Part shown: one piece after another, positions 53,077 to 62,225 of the stretch
Position numbering within the stretch: position 1 is the first letter of the stretch
Layout of the letters: each line of letters starts with the position of its first letter
Assembly (NCBI GenBank): GCA_965284645.1
Contig: OZ260106.1
Location: 496,001 to 560,000 of the forward strand
Direction: 5' to 3'
Source: JAIBAJ01 sp965284645
GTDB lineage: Bacteria; Bacteroidota; Bacteroidia; JAIBAJ01
DNA length: 64,000 nucleotides
Position numbers and translations under genes: made by a program
Notes under the pieces: model-generated
Database searches by the model: none
What the model was told of the DNA's origin: nothing
The model's input: only the letters and a program-made list of their open reading frames with translations

Positions 53077-54474
53077 CTAAGGATTTTGTTCCATCAAGGG
53101 ATTGCCCGATACTTCTGCTTGTGGAATTTTGAACAAAACCGAGGCATCGTTCCAAGCCACACCATCGCGAAGGTTTTGTTTCATCCGTTTAAGGTTGTGG
53201 AGACGGTCGCCCTCAAAACACAGCTCTCTACGGCGTTCGGCCTGGATTTTGGCTAAAAGTCCATTGGGGTTGGTTTCGTCTACATGATTGCCTTTATACG
53301 CTTTTGAACGAATGGCATTGTAGTAGGTCAAAGCCTCGGTAACATTGCCGTTTCCGCCTGGCGACAAATTGCATTCGGCAGCAATTAAATACATTTCAGA
53401 CAAGCGAAGTAGGTTGATATTGATTGGAGCCGAGGTAGGTTGATTGTACTTTTTGGAGAATTTCCGATTGGCAAAATCCTTTTCCAATAACTGGGTTTTG
53501 CGGTAATCGAGACTGTCGAAACTGTCGTAAAGTTCGTCGGAAGCGGTAAACACAGGATTGTAGGCGCGACGGTAAAAACCTTGTAAACTGTTTGAATTAT
53601 CGGTGACAATGTTGACCATTTGGAAAATATTTTCATCGGTAGCGCTGTTTCCTGTTTGTAAGAAAACGGTGGTGAGACTATCGTTCAAAGAATAGTTTCC
53701 ACTGTTGATTACAGCAGTAGCCGAGGTATAAGCATCGCCATAACGGCCCATCATAAACTGGATACGGGCCTTGTATGCTGTGGCTGCCATGGCTGATGCC
53801 CTTCCAATATTGGTGGTTTGTCCAGCATCGTTCAACAAGGTAATAGCTTGATCCAAATCGGCCAACGCTTTTTCGTAAACCTCCTGAACAGAATTGCGAG
53901 CCATTTCTATTGCTGATCTGTCAAAGCCATCTAAAATCGGTTTTACGCGGTAAGGAATGCCCGGTTGAGTATTGTTGGCGCTTTCAACATCATAAGGAAG
54001 GGCAAACAGCCTCACCAACTCGAAATGGGTAACCGCTCTGATAAACAATGCTTCGCCTTTGATGCGGCCTTTTTTGGAATCGAACTCGCTTCCGCTGAGC
54101 TTGTTGTTGTCGATTACATCCAATACATTGTTGCAGCGATTGATAACGGAGTAGGCATCGCCCCACATGCCGCCTAAAAGTCCAATCTGAACGGTGGTTT
54201 GGCGGAAATAGATTTCGCGGGTGCCGAAGTTGGAGAGTTTGGTTTCATCCACCTTGGTGTCTTCGGCCATAAAATCGCTAAGGGCAACGAAATTACCACC
54301 GAATATATTTCCACTTTGCATGCCATCGTAGGCACCGGTAAGCACGGTTTCGAGGTCTTTTACAGACGAAACGGCTCCTCCACTTTCGATAATCATTTTG
54401 GGTTCAATATCCAAGGCCTTTTGGCATGAAAAGAGGGTAGCGGTAGCAATTAGAAGCAGGTATGTCTTTTTCAT
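53077..54474 (-). CDS. SusD/RagB-family outer-membrane nutrient-binding lipoprotein
   Basis: 465 residues. A lipobox is present (ATLFSC), with Cys17 the lipidated residue, then KALDIEPKMIIESGGAVSS. Helical TPR-like scaffold segments follow (IKGEALFIRAVTHFELVRLF, typical for SusD), a variable ligand-binding middle, and the conserved C-terminal LRLSEMYLIAAECNL and IQAERRRELCFEGDRLHNLK followed by R. It caps the SusC channel at the cell surface. It lies 11 bp downstream of susC in one operon. No glycoside hydrolase or regulator is adjacent, so the substrate (glycan or peptide) cannot be predicted. Confidence 0.96.
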   Translation of the reverse strand: MKKTYLLLIATATLFSCQKALDIEPKMIIESGGAVSSVKDLETVLTGAYDGMQSGNIFGGNFVALSDFMAEDTKVDETKLSNFGTREIYFRQTTVQIGLLGGMWGDAYSVINRCNNVLDVIDNNKLSGSEFDSKKGRIKGEALFIRAVTHFELVRLFALPYDVESANNTQPGIPYRVKPILDGFDRSAIEMARNSVQEVYEKALADLDQAITLLNDAGQTTNIGRASAMAATAYKARIQFMMGRYGDAYTSATAVINSGNYSLNDSLTTVFLQTGNSATDENIFQMVNIVTDNSNSLQGFYRRAYNPVFTASDELYDSFDSLDYRKTQLLEKDFANRKFSKKYNQPTSAPININLLRLSEMYLIAAECNLSPGGNGNVTEALTYYNAIRSKAYKGNHVDETNPNGLLAKIQAERRRELCFEGDRLHNLKRMKQNLRDGVAWNDASVLFKIPQAEVSGNPLMEQNP

Positions 54475-54485
54475 TTTCGGAGCAA

Positions 54486-57400
54486 TTAGAAGGTAATGTT
54501 CATTCCAGCTGTAAAAATTTTAGCTTGTGGGGTTGGTTTGCTTGGTGCAGCAAAACTAATGTTGGCATCCTGGCTGTTTCCGGCAGGGGTATTGCGCAAC
54601 ACCTCTGGGTCCCAGCCAGGGTATTTAGTAAAGGTGAGCAGGTTTTGGGCAGAGACAAAAATGCGCATGGAGCCCAATTTGATTTTGTTGACCATTTTCT
54701 CGGGGAAATTGTATCCCAAAGTGATGTTTCGCAGGCGAATGAAGGAACCATCGTACAAAAAGCGGTCGCTGTTTACAGGTACAAAGTTTTTATCTAGGGC
54801 CGGAACATTGCTTTGGTTTTGTGGTGTCCAAGCATTGAGGATTTCGGTGCGTTGAGCTTGTCCGGTGTAGTTGCCAATTTGGTTTTTCGCAGCATCGTCG
54901 TAAATGGTATTGCCATAAACGAAGGTGAACATAAAGCTGAGGTCGATGCCTTTCCAGCTTAGGTTATTGGTGATACCGCCAAAAAAGGTTGGAACCGGAT
55001 TACCACGGGGCACCCTTTCGTCGTAGAAGGAGCTACCTGGGAAACGGTTAATATCATCAGCGGTTCCCGAGCCTTTGGTATCCACACCATAGGCCATAAG
55101 ATTGCCGTTCCTGTCGTAATAAAGTGCTTCTCCGGCATTTACATTAAAGGTTTGTTGCGAACCATCAGGATTTAGAACCGGGTTGCCATTGATATCAAAC
55201 TTTCCTAATTCTTGGTCGGTTTGGGATACGCCGGCATATTGCACCAAGTAGGCAATACCCACCGGATATCCTTGCACCACCCGGGCATCGCCACCCACGG
55301 CATTGTCAAAAGCATCGGGAGGTAAACCATTTACATCGGTTACTTTGTTTTGGTTCATAGCCAAATTGAAATCGGTGCTCCATTTAAAGGCTTTGTTCAT
55401 TTGGCGGGTGGTCAAAGTAAACTCCCAGCCCGAATTTTGCAATTTTCCTACGTTTTGCAGAATTGAGCTAAAGCCGGTGCTAGTAGGTAATTTGATATAG
55501 AGTAGCAAATCGGAGGTTTTCTTGTTGTAATAGGTAACGGTACCGGTAATTTTGTCCTTAATGAAGGAGAAATCGAGGGTTACGTCTAATTGCTGTGATC
55601 TTTCCCAGCTAAGGTTAGGATTGGGCAAGGTAGAAGGCACCAAGCCGTTTTGGCCGTTGTAACCGCTTGTGGTAACATAATATCCCAAGGCTGCGAAATC
55701 CCCAATATTGGCATTTCCTGTGAAACCATAGGAGGCTCTTAGCTTTAGGTAAGTTAGCACGAGACTGTTTTTTAGGAAGTTTTCATCCGAAATAATCCAT
55801 CCGGCAGAAAAGGCAGGGAAATAACCCCAACGGTTGTTGGCACCGAAGCGAGAGGAACCATCAGCCCGCATACTTACGCCTAGCAAGTAACGGTTGTTCA
55901 GTTTATAGTTCAAGCGCAAGAAATAGGAGGTAAAAGCATAACCGGTTTCGTAGGCATAACCGGCTTGGTTGCCCGAACTGGCGCTACCGGGATTGGTAAG
56001 GTAATCGTTGGGCAGATTTAAACCTTGCAAGCCAACGCCACGGGTGTAGGATTTTTGATAAGAATTTCCGAGGGTGAAATTGAAGTTAGACTTGCCAACA
56101 TCTTTATTATAGGTAAAGAAATTGTTGGTGGTATAATTTAGAACCAAGGTTCGGCGATCGTAGGCATTGGAAGTAGAGGTACTATCGTCTACGTTTCGGA
56201 AATTGTATTCATTTTCCCATTGGTTAAACACATCCAATCCAAATTCACTGCGGAAACTTAAGTCTTTATAAAGTTGTAAATCGCCATACACATTGGCTAC
56301 GGTGCGGAATACATTGGTTTTGTATTTTTTTGTTTCCAAGGCCCACAAAGGATTGTCGTAAGGGTTCCAATAGCCTCCTTCTTGGTTGTTGATAGGGATG
56401 AATGGAAGTAGTTCTTGTGCCCGACCCAAACCACCTTCGTCGCCCATTGGAACGCGGTTGTTTACGCTATAGGTTAGTCCTGTACTGGTACCCAATTTGA
56501 AAATCTTACTGGCTTTATGGTCGAGGTTTATCCTTCCATTGATTCTTTCATAGGAATTACCTACTAAGAAACTGTTTTCTTTTCGGTAGGTACCACCCAC
56601 GTAGAACTGGGTTTTATCATCTCCACCTTGGGCACTTAGGTTAAATTCGTGCAAACTTCCCATTCGAACGGTTTGGTCGATCCAATCGGAACCACCGGCA
56701 GCAGCAATACTATCGGCCATGGCTCGGGTAACACCAGAACCCAGGTTGGTGGTAGGCAAATCGGCTGCAAATCCATTTCGGGCCGCTGAAGAGTCGCGCA
56801 GAGCCAATTGTTGTTTGGCATCGAGATAATCTACAATATTCGTAGGGGTTGAAACACCTCCATAGTAACCTGCGCTGAATTTAGTTTTACCCGCTTTACC
56901 TCGTTTGGTGGTAATCAACACCACTCCGTTCGCGCCTCGTGAACCATAAATTGCGGCGGCGGCAGCATCTTTCAAGACTTCAATACTTTCGATGTCGTTA
57001 GGGTTTATATCGGCCATAGCGGAGGTGCGGCTTCCTTTACTAGGATCGCCATAGTCGCCTGTTGTAATCGGAATACCATCCACCACATACAATGGGTCGC
57101 TTCCGGCCGAAATGGAGCTGGTACCGCGCACTTGTACCCGAACTGCGCCTCCAGGAGCACCGTTGGCACTTGTAATTTGCACACCGGCCGCTTTACCCTG
57201 AATACTTTGTTCAAAGCTGGTCATGGGCACATTTTGTAAATCCTTGGCCTTGACTGTAGAAATGGACCCTGTAACATCCCTTTTTAAGGTTGTACCATAC
57301 CCAACCGCTACAACTTCGGTAAGCATTTTCTTGTCTTCCTCCATTTTAATCAAACCCAAATCCAAGTCTTTTCCGGCTACAACTTCGACTGCCTTTTTGA

Positions 57401-57644
57401 TTTTTGAATAGCCTATGTAGGAAAAAACCAAGTTATATTTTCCTGGTTTAACATTTGGGATTTTGAAATCGCCTTCCATATCGGTGGTACTTCCGTTGGT
57501 AGTTCCTTCAATTACAACGGTAGCGCCAAATAAAATTTCATTCTTTTGGTCGGCAACCTTTCCAGAAATAGATTGACTAAGTGTCAACTTTACACTTAGC
57601 ATTAAAAAGACGAAGATGCTTGATTGCGTAAGGCTTTTATACAT
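54486..57644 (-). CDS. SusC/RagA-family TonB-dependent outer-membrane transporter
   Basis: 1,052 residues. Signal peptide (about 1-23), a CarboxypepD_reg-like domain (about 24-110; FGATVVIEGTTNGSTTDMEG), then a plug domain (VVAVGYGTTLKRDVTGSIS, VPMTSFEQSIQGKAAGVQI, PLYVVDGIPI, the last being a SusC hallmark). A 22-strand barrel follows to the final IFTAGMNITF. It imports large oligomers in partnership with the SusD protein encoded downstream, energised by TonB. No anti-sigma interaction (STN) domain precedes the CarboxypepD_reg domain, so ECF-sigma signalling through it is unlikely. Confidence 0.96.
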   Translation of the reverse strand: MYKSLTQSSIFVFLMLSVKLTLSQSISGKVADQKNEILFGATVVIEGTTNGSTTDMEGDFKIPNVKPGKYNLVFSYIGYSKIKKAVEVVAGKDLDLGLIKMEEDKKMLTEVVAVGYGTTLKRDVTGSISTVKAKDLQNVPMTSFEQSIQGKAAGVQITSANGAPGGAVRVQVRGTSSISAGSDPLYVVDGIPITTGDYGDPSKGSRTSAMADINPNDIESIEVLKDAAAAAIYGSRGANGVVLITTKRGKAGKTKFSAGYYGGVSTPTNIVDYLDAKQQLALRDSSAARNGFAADLPTTNLGSGVTRAMADSIAAAGGSDWIDQTVRMGSLHEFNLSAQGGDDKTQFYVGGTYRKENSFLVGNSYERINGRINLDHKASKIFKLGTSTGLTYSVNNRVPMGDEGGLGRAQELLPFIPINNQEGGYWNPYDNPLWALETKKYKTNVFRTVANVYGDLQLYKDLSFRSEFGLDVFNQWENEYNFRNVDDSTSTSNAYDRRTLVLNYTTNNFFTYNKDVGKSNFNFTLGNSYQKSYTRGVGLQGLNLPNDYLTNPGSASSGNQAGYAYETGYAFTSYFLRLNYKLNNRYLLGVSMRADGSSRFGANNRWGYFPAFSAGWIISDENFLKNSLVLTYLKLRASYGFTGNANIGDFAALGYYVTTSGYNGQNGLVPSTLPNPNLSWERSQQLDVTLDFSFIKDKITGTVTYYNKKTSDLLLYIKLPTSTGFSSILQNVGKLQNSGWEFTLTTRQMNKAFKWSTDFNLAMNQNKVTDVNGLPPDAFDNAVGGDARVVQGYPVGIAYLVQYAGVSQTDQELGKFDINGNPVLNPDGSQQTFNVNAGEALYYDRNGNLMAYGVDTKGSGTADDINRFPGSSFYDERVPRGNPVPTFFGGITNNLSWKGIDLSFMFTFVYGNTIYDDAAKNQIGNYTGQAQRTEILNAWTPQNQSNVPALDKNFVPVNSDRFLYDGSFIRLRNITLGYNFPEKMVNKIKLGSMRIFVSAQNLLTFTKYPGWDPEVLRNTPAGNSQDANISFAAPSKPTPQAKIFTAGMNITF

Positions 57645-57887
57645 AGAAAGCTTGAGATTTTAGGTAAAAACAGAGGGGTGAAGGTAAAAAAAAAGGAAAT
57701 TCCAACACTAAAAATATTCGACTTGCCGAATTAATGCCGCATTTGATTGATTAAAACAAGCAGCCTCGTTTTTTTTCTGCTTTTCGAATAAAATGAGGTG
57801 AAAGGCAGGTTTTATGCGATAAAAACAACTAACCTTTTCAAATTTCATTCGGTATAAGGCCTCCCTTTGCACTAGAAACAGAGAGCA

Positions 57888-59165
57888 ATGTTACCAACAA
57901 CAACAGCCCATCGAAGTTTTTTCAACACCTTGGTTCAAAAGAATCTGGATAGCATTTTGGTATTTGACCAAAATCTTCAGGTTAGTCTTTGGAACGAGAC
58001 CTTGGAGCAATTGTCGGGCCTAAAAGCCTCCTACGCAATAGGTAAACACCTGTTCGATGTTTGTCCGTTTATGAAACAGATTGGGGAACTCGCCTTCATT
58101 ACCAAGGCTTTGGCAGGCGAGGAGGCTTTATCAAAGAATAGGCCTTTTTATTTCACCGCATCAAACACCCAAGGCTATTTTGAAGGCAACTACTTTCCGA
58201 TTGCCAATGAATTTGGGATAGTGGAAGAAGTGCTTTGTATTTTCAAGGATTCAACCGAGGTAAGCCAGTTTGATGAAAACCTCATTCACCTAACCGAAAG
58301 TTTGCGCAAAAAACTATTGGATCGGACCGAGGAATTGGTAAAGGCAAACATGGAGCTTAAAGACGAGGTGAAAAAAAGAAGGCGGTTTGGCTTTGAGGTG
58401 TTGTTAAAAAACATCGAAATGACCGATAGTATTTTGTATGCCAAAGAGATACAGAATGCAATTTTCCCTCCTTTAACCAAAATGCAGGACACTTTCGGGG
58501 AAATGCTTTTGTTTTTCAAGCCAAGGGATATCGTTAGTGGTGATTTTTATTGGTACCACCGAACCGAATGTTGCGCTTATTTAGCAGCCGTTGATTGTAC
58601 AGGCCATGGCGTTCCGGGTGCCTTGATCAGCATATTGGGTTACAATGCGCTAAACCAGGCCATTAATGAGCAAAAACTAAAAAAACCAAGCGACATCCTG
58701 CAGTACTTAGACCACTCGGTTTCCAATGTTTTCAAATCTACCCAAAGCAGTGTAAGGGATGGAATGGATGTATCCCTTATCAAATACAATATAACCGCAC
58801 GAACCATCGAATTTGCCGGAGCCATGAATCCCTTGTTTATTGTTAGAAACGGTGAATTGATAAAGGTTAAAGGCGACCGACACCCTATTGGGCCAAGCGG
58901 AACCGATTCAAAATCCTTTAAAAACCACGAAATAAAACTTCAGCCCGAGGATTGTGTGTATTTGTTTACCGATGGTTATCCCGACCAGTTTGGTGGCTCA
59001 CAAGGAAAGAAAATGAAATACGATTTGTTCAAGCGACTCCTCATGGATTGCCAAAAATTGAGCTTCTCCGAACAATTAAACCTCGTGGAAAGAACCTTCA
59101 AATATTGGCAAGGCGACTTAGAGCAAGTGGATGATGTGCTGGTATTGGGCTTCCGTGTAGAATAA
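57888..59165 (+). CDS. PAS domain protein with SpoIIE/PP2C serine phosphatase
   Basis: 425 residues, soluble. A PAS domain (about 10-120; SILVFDQNLQVSLWNETLEQ), a coiled-coil linker (about 125-165), then a SpoIIE-type phosphatase (about 185-424): KEIQNAIFPP, the metal-binding DIVSGDFYWYHR and AAVDCTGHGVPGALISILGY, and LFTDGYPDQFGG and DDVLVLGFRV at the end. Such proteins dephosphorylate anti-sigma-factor antagonists or similar targets in response to a PAS signal. No STAS or anti-sigma partner is adjacent. Divergent from susC. Confidence 0.93.
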   Translation: MLPTTTAHRSFFNTLVQKNLDSILVFDQNLQVSLWNETLEQLSGLKASYAIGKHLFDVCPFMKQIGELAFITKALAGEEALSKNRPFYFTASNTQGYFEGNYFPIANEFGIVEEVLCIFKDSTEVSQFDENLIHLTESLRKKLLDRTEELVKANMELKDEVKKRRRFGFEVLLKNIEMTDSILYAKEIQNAIFPPLTKMQDTFGEMLLFFKPRDIVSGDFYWYHRTECCAYLAAVDCTGHGVPGALISILGYNALNQAINEQKLKKPSDILQYLDHSVSNVFKSTQSSVRDGMDVSLIKYNITARTIEFAGAMNPLFIVRNGELIKVKGDRHPIGPSGTDSKSFKNHEIKLQPEDCVYLFTDGYPDQFGGSQGKKMKYDLFKRLLMDCQKLSFSEQLNLVERTFKYWQGDLEQVDDVLVLGFRVE

Positions 59166-59238
59166 AATTTCCGAGAAATTACTAAGGTTTTTTTTTGGCC
59201 ACATTCAAAGCAATTTTGTATCCATCATTTAATCCCCC

Positions 59239-59733
59239 ATGGCCGAAATAAATTTTGTTCGAGAAGTCGCTGCTTTCAAGATCCCACGCATTCGTGAAAC
59301 CATTTCCATGCTTATGGAAATTGCCGAACGGGAACATAAAACGGTTGAAAAAATCGTTTATTACTTTGTATCGGACGAAAGGCTTCACGAACTAAATCAA
59401 CAGCATCTCCAACACGACACCTTAACGGATATTATCACCTTTGATTATTCATATTCAGACCATTACGACAATTTGCTTTTAGTTTCGGAGGTTTATGTTA
59501 GTGTGGATAGGGTAAAAGAAAATGCTGTGACTTTTAATACTGATTTCGGAACAGAATTAAAAAGGGTTCTGTTTCATGGCATATTACATCTTTGTGGTTA
59601 TAAAGATAAAAGCCCTGAAGAAAAGAAACAAATGCGCGAAAAAGAAGACTTCTACTTAGAAGCCTATGCCAAAAAGTTCGCTGTTCCCCGTAAGATGAGA
59701 AAACGGGTAAAAATTATGATGGACAAAAAGTAA
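59239..59733 (+). CDS. ybeY: rRNA maturation endoribonuclease YbeY
   Basis: 164 residues. It acts in 16S rRNA 3'-end processing and ribosome quality control. The zinc motif region reads H113-G-I-L-H117-L-C-G-Y-K-D-K; the canonical third His (in GYDH) is replaced by Lys-Asp, a variation I recall from other Bacteroidota. The conserved strand TDIITFDYSY precedes it. The C-terminus is basic (KMRKRVKIMMDKK). It follows the phosphatase by 73 bp. Confidence 0.93.
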   Translation: MAEINFVREVAAFKIPRIRETISMLMEIAEREHKTVEKIVYYFVSDERLHELNQQHLQHDTLTDIITFDYSYSDHYDNLLLVSEVYVSVDRVKENAVTFNTDFGTELKRVLFHGILHLCGYKDKSPEEKKQMREKEDFYLEAYAKKFAVPRKMRKRVKIMMDKK

Positions 59734-59923
59734 ATGGTTTATTAAGCCAATCGTAGCTTTTTATAAGTCGGAACTGTTTGAATTAGTTGGATTTGCCACA
59801 ATAAAGAAAGTCCAAATCTAATTCAGGATTCAAAGGATGTATATTCGAGAAGCATATTTGCTCGTTTCGCGAATTAAGCGTTTAAACTTCTGCAAACAAA
59901 AGTCGGTTAGGGTTATACAACTA

Positions 59924-60784
59924 CTATTGTCCTAACAGGTATATGGCCACCAATGCCAATCCTATACCCAACCAATTTACCCAAGACAACTTCTCACGAA
60001 AGAGCAAAAAGGCAGAAACCGCCGAAAAGGCAACAATACCAATGTTTACAATTGGAAAAATCACGGATAGTCCATAGCCTGGAATACTCAAAGCCTGCAC
60101 CAAAAAATACACCGAATAATAGTTGGGAATACCAATGGCAATGCCGCCGAGCAAGCTTTTTCCGTCCAACTCGAGGTTTCCCATGAGCAACCGAACCACC
60201 GTTGTGAGCGCACCCGCAACAAAAGCACAGAAAAACACCGTTATGGTAAAGGCTTCAAAATTGGAATCGTTTAAAAAATGGCGTTGGTTATAGCCAAAAA
60301 CGGTATCCAATGCGCCGGCAATAAAGAAAATGGTTATGGGCAATAGAATACTGCCTTCCGATTTAGTTTCGCTTTTCGCCTGTCTTACGGTCAAAACCAC
60401 CGAAACCAGGGCCAAGAGAATTCCAAGAATTTTAAAAAGTCCCAAACTTTCACCATACAACCAAATCGCGGCGAAAGTGGGAATTACCAAGGACATTTTT
60501 GCTGCAACTGTGGTGGCCGAAACCCCTGCCTTTGCGGTAGAAATGGCTATTTGATTAAAATTGACAAAGAAAAAAGTACCCAAAAAGGCAGCAAACGGAA
60601 ACCAAGGCTGCTGCAAAGTAGAAAGGCTAAACGGTACCTGTCCGATCGAAATCATACCCACCACAGCGGCCGTCAGGTAATTGACCACAATGGCCTGAAA
60701 CGTATTCAACCCCAGCTTGGAATAAAGCTTAAACAGCAAGGAAAACGACGATGCCGTAAGGATACTAAGAGCAATGGCTAGCAT
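59924..60784 (-). CDS. EamA/DMT-family transporter
   Basis: 286 residues from ATG 60784 (MLAIALSILTASSFSLLF), with ten membrane segments as two EamA repeats (ending VFVNFNQIAISTAKAG..., LVSVVLTV; and AFLLFREKLSWVNWLGIGLA followed by LVAIYLLGQ). The open frame continues to 60922, but that extension runs into the R3 repeat and lacks membrane character, and a -7 element lies just before 60784. Family members export metabolites or nucleotide sugars; the substrate here is unknown. It converges with ybeY. Confidence 0.88.
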   Translation of the reverse strand: MLAIALSILTASSFSLLFKLYSKLGLNTFQAIVVNYLTAAVVGMISIGQVPFSLSTLQQPWFPFAAFLGTFFFVNFNQIAISTAKAGVSATTVAAKMSLVIPTFAAIWLYGESLGLFKILGILLALVSVVLTVRQAKSETKSEGSILLPITIFFIAGALDTVFGYNQRHFLNDSNFEAFTITVFFCAFVAGALTTVVRLLMGNLELDGKSLLGGIAIGIPNYYSVYFLVQALSIPGYGLSVIFPIVNIGIVAFSAVSAFLLFREKLSWVNWLGIGLALVAIYLLGQ

Positions 60785-60792
60785 AAAGTAGG

Positions 60793-60824
60793 CAAAGGTA
60801 GAATTTTGAAGCTTGCTAAGCCAA
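60793..60824 (-). promoter_or_regulatory. promoter of the EamA gene
   Basis: TACCTTTG (minus strand, 60800 to 60793) with TTG 21 bp upstream (60824 to 60822), within the TTG-N17-23-TAnnTTTG range. Only 8 bp separate the element from ATG 60784, so the mRNA may be nearly leaderless. Confidence 0.5.
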
Positions 60825-60867
60825 GATTTAAAACCGAATTCAAGGGCAAGGGTTGGTTTCTTTTTTA

Positions 60868-61020
60868 TTTGGCGGGCCCCTTCCGCCAATACCAGTTGGT
60901 TATAAAATAAACCTGTTTGCAAGGGCGTCAGGGCCAGGCTTTCGGCGCTAGTCCTCGGTCTGCTCCGTGCCTACGCATCCCTGTGGGCTAGACTGCCTCT
61001 ATCCTTGCCCGAAAGAGAGC
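60868..61020 (+). repeat. R3 structured repeat, copy G
   Basis: Starts TTTGGCGGGCCCC. Helix 2 is strong (CTAGTCC with GGGCTAG). Helix 1 is imperfect in this copy (CCCTTCCGCC against GGGCGTCAGGG). It overlaps the spurious N-terminal extension of the EamA frame and is not downstream of a co-directional gene. Confidence 0.8.
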
Positions 61021-61135
61021 GTGCTGGAACTGAGGCTTTGGGTGCTTTGGTTTTCCTTTTTCCCAAATAGGCTTGAAAAAAAGCAACACATTATTGTATA
61101 TCAAACCAATCAGACTGAAGATTCCTATTTATTTA

Positions 61136-61228
61136 AACCCAAATTAGGGATTAGAAATACTTAAACGATTAACCAGTTGCAAATCAAGCCGTTCGGGTTG
61201 CCAAATCCGCTGTTGATCAATTTCTGTT
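61136..61228 (+). repeat. R5 repeat, second copy
   Basis: 93 bp from AACCCAAATTAGGGATTAG to ATCAATTTCTGTT, aligned over its length with 51159-51253 (shared AAATCAAG, AGTTCGG/CGTTCGG, TTGATnAATTT). More diverged, so probably older. It lies 116 bp after R3 copy G. Confidence 0.7.
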
Positions 61229-61255
61229 AAAGAGAATAACTTGAAACTAGAACAA

Positions 61256-62188
61256 TTACGACCTGATGCCCCGCAAATCGGACGGAATGGCAATTTTTCG
61301 GTACTGTGTTGGTGTGATCCCTTCCGTTTTTTTGAATTGCCTATCGAAATAATTGAGGTCGGTAAAGCCCAGTTCGTAACAAATTTCGGTTACACTGCTG
61401 TTGGATCGGTTGAGCAACTCCTTGGCCTTTTTAAGGCGTTCTTTCAAGATAAAATCCAATGGACTAATTCCGAACTCCCGTTTGAATGCCCTATAAAAAG
61501 TAGCCCGACTCATGCAGGCTTTGTCGCAAAGCTGATCAATTTTGATGCGTTCGGTGAGGTGGTTTTTGATGAAATGCAAAACATAGGTTAAGGCCTTGGC
61601 ATTGGAATCAACTTCAGTTTCGAATTCGGCCGTTTTCAGATTCTGTAATTGCATTATCCTTACCACCAATTCTTGCAGGGCTAAGTCGGCCAAAAGGTCC
61701 TTGTTGTGGTTTTCACTCGAACATACCTTGATCAGTTTATTCAGGGTATCAGCCAGTTCGAGGCTATTGGTGAGGTGGAAATCGTTGAAAAACAGCTTCC
61801 ATTTTCCATCGTCCTGTCGGGGGTACTTGGCATTGATAAAGTCTAAGGTTTCCTGAATCTTTCCATTATCGAGTGCTAAAGCTATACATTGGGTTGGATT
61901 TGTTTCACTTGCCTCCGGAAAATCGATATTCATGGTAACGTTGGCAGGCACCAATACCGTTTCGCCGGGCAAATATTCAAATCCGGGATTATCAAACAAG
62001 TGCATCACTTTCTTTCCACGCAGCATGCTGGTTACCACAAAATCGTTAAAGGTGAGTGGTACCTGGTACGAATAAGTAAGGGTTTCGAACAGGTTCAGTT
62101 CGCAGTTGTTTAAGGTATAAGCACGACGGTTTTCCACTAAGGTCTTTAGGGATTTTTTGTCGGCTAGGGCAACAGGATTTAGCTTCAT
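61256..62188 (-). CDS. AraC-family transcriptional regulator
   Basis: 310 residues from ATG 62188 (MKLNPVALADKK). The N-terminal cupin-like AraC_N domain (about 20-190; PGFEYLPGETVLVPANVTMN) should bind an effector. The C-terminal double HTH (about 205-305) has RIKIDQLCDKACMSRATFYR and the signature SVTEICYELGFTDLNYFDRQ followed by FKKTEGITPTQYR. The frame continues to 62272, but a -7 element lies inside that extension. It is divergent from the aldehyde dehydrogenase gene, which is therefore its likely target. Confidence 0.93.
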   Translation of the reverse strand: MKLNPVALADKKSLKTLVENRRAYTLNNCELNLFETLTYSYQVPLTFNDFVVTSMLRGKKVMHLFDNPGFEYLPGETVLVPANVTMNIDFPEASETNPTQCIALALDNGKIQETLDFINAKYPRQDDGKWKLFFNDFHLTNSLELADTLNKLIKVCSSENHNKDLLADLALQELVVRIMQLQNLKTAEFETEVDSNAKALTYVLHFIKNHLTERIKIDQLCDKACMSRATFYRAFKREFGISPLDFILKERLKKAKELLNRSNSSVTEICYELGFTDLNYFDRQFKKTEGITPTQYRKIAIPSDLRGIRS

Positions 62189-62217
62189 AAAGGTAAACAG
62201 GTAATCCTTTTCTAAAG

Positions 62218-62225
62218 CAAATATA
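62218..62225 (-). promoter_or_regulatory. -7 promoter element of the AraC-family gene
   Basis: TATATTTG on the minus strand, 29 bp before ATG 62188. It fits TAnnTTTG and supports the internal start. No standard -33 seen. Confidence 0.5.

Noticed and set aside
59755..59810. Imperfect hairpin after ybeY (GAATTAG...CTAATTC) as a terminator
   Set aside because: The stem has several mismatches and no T run follows; support too weak to list.
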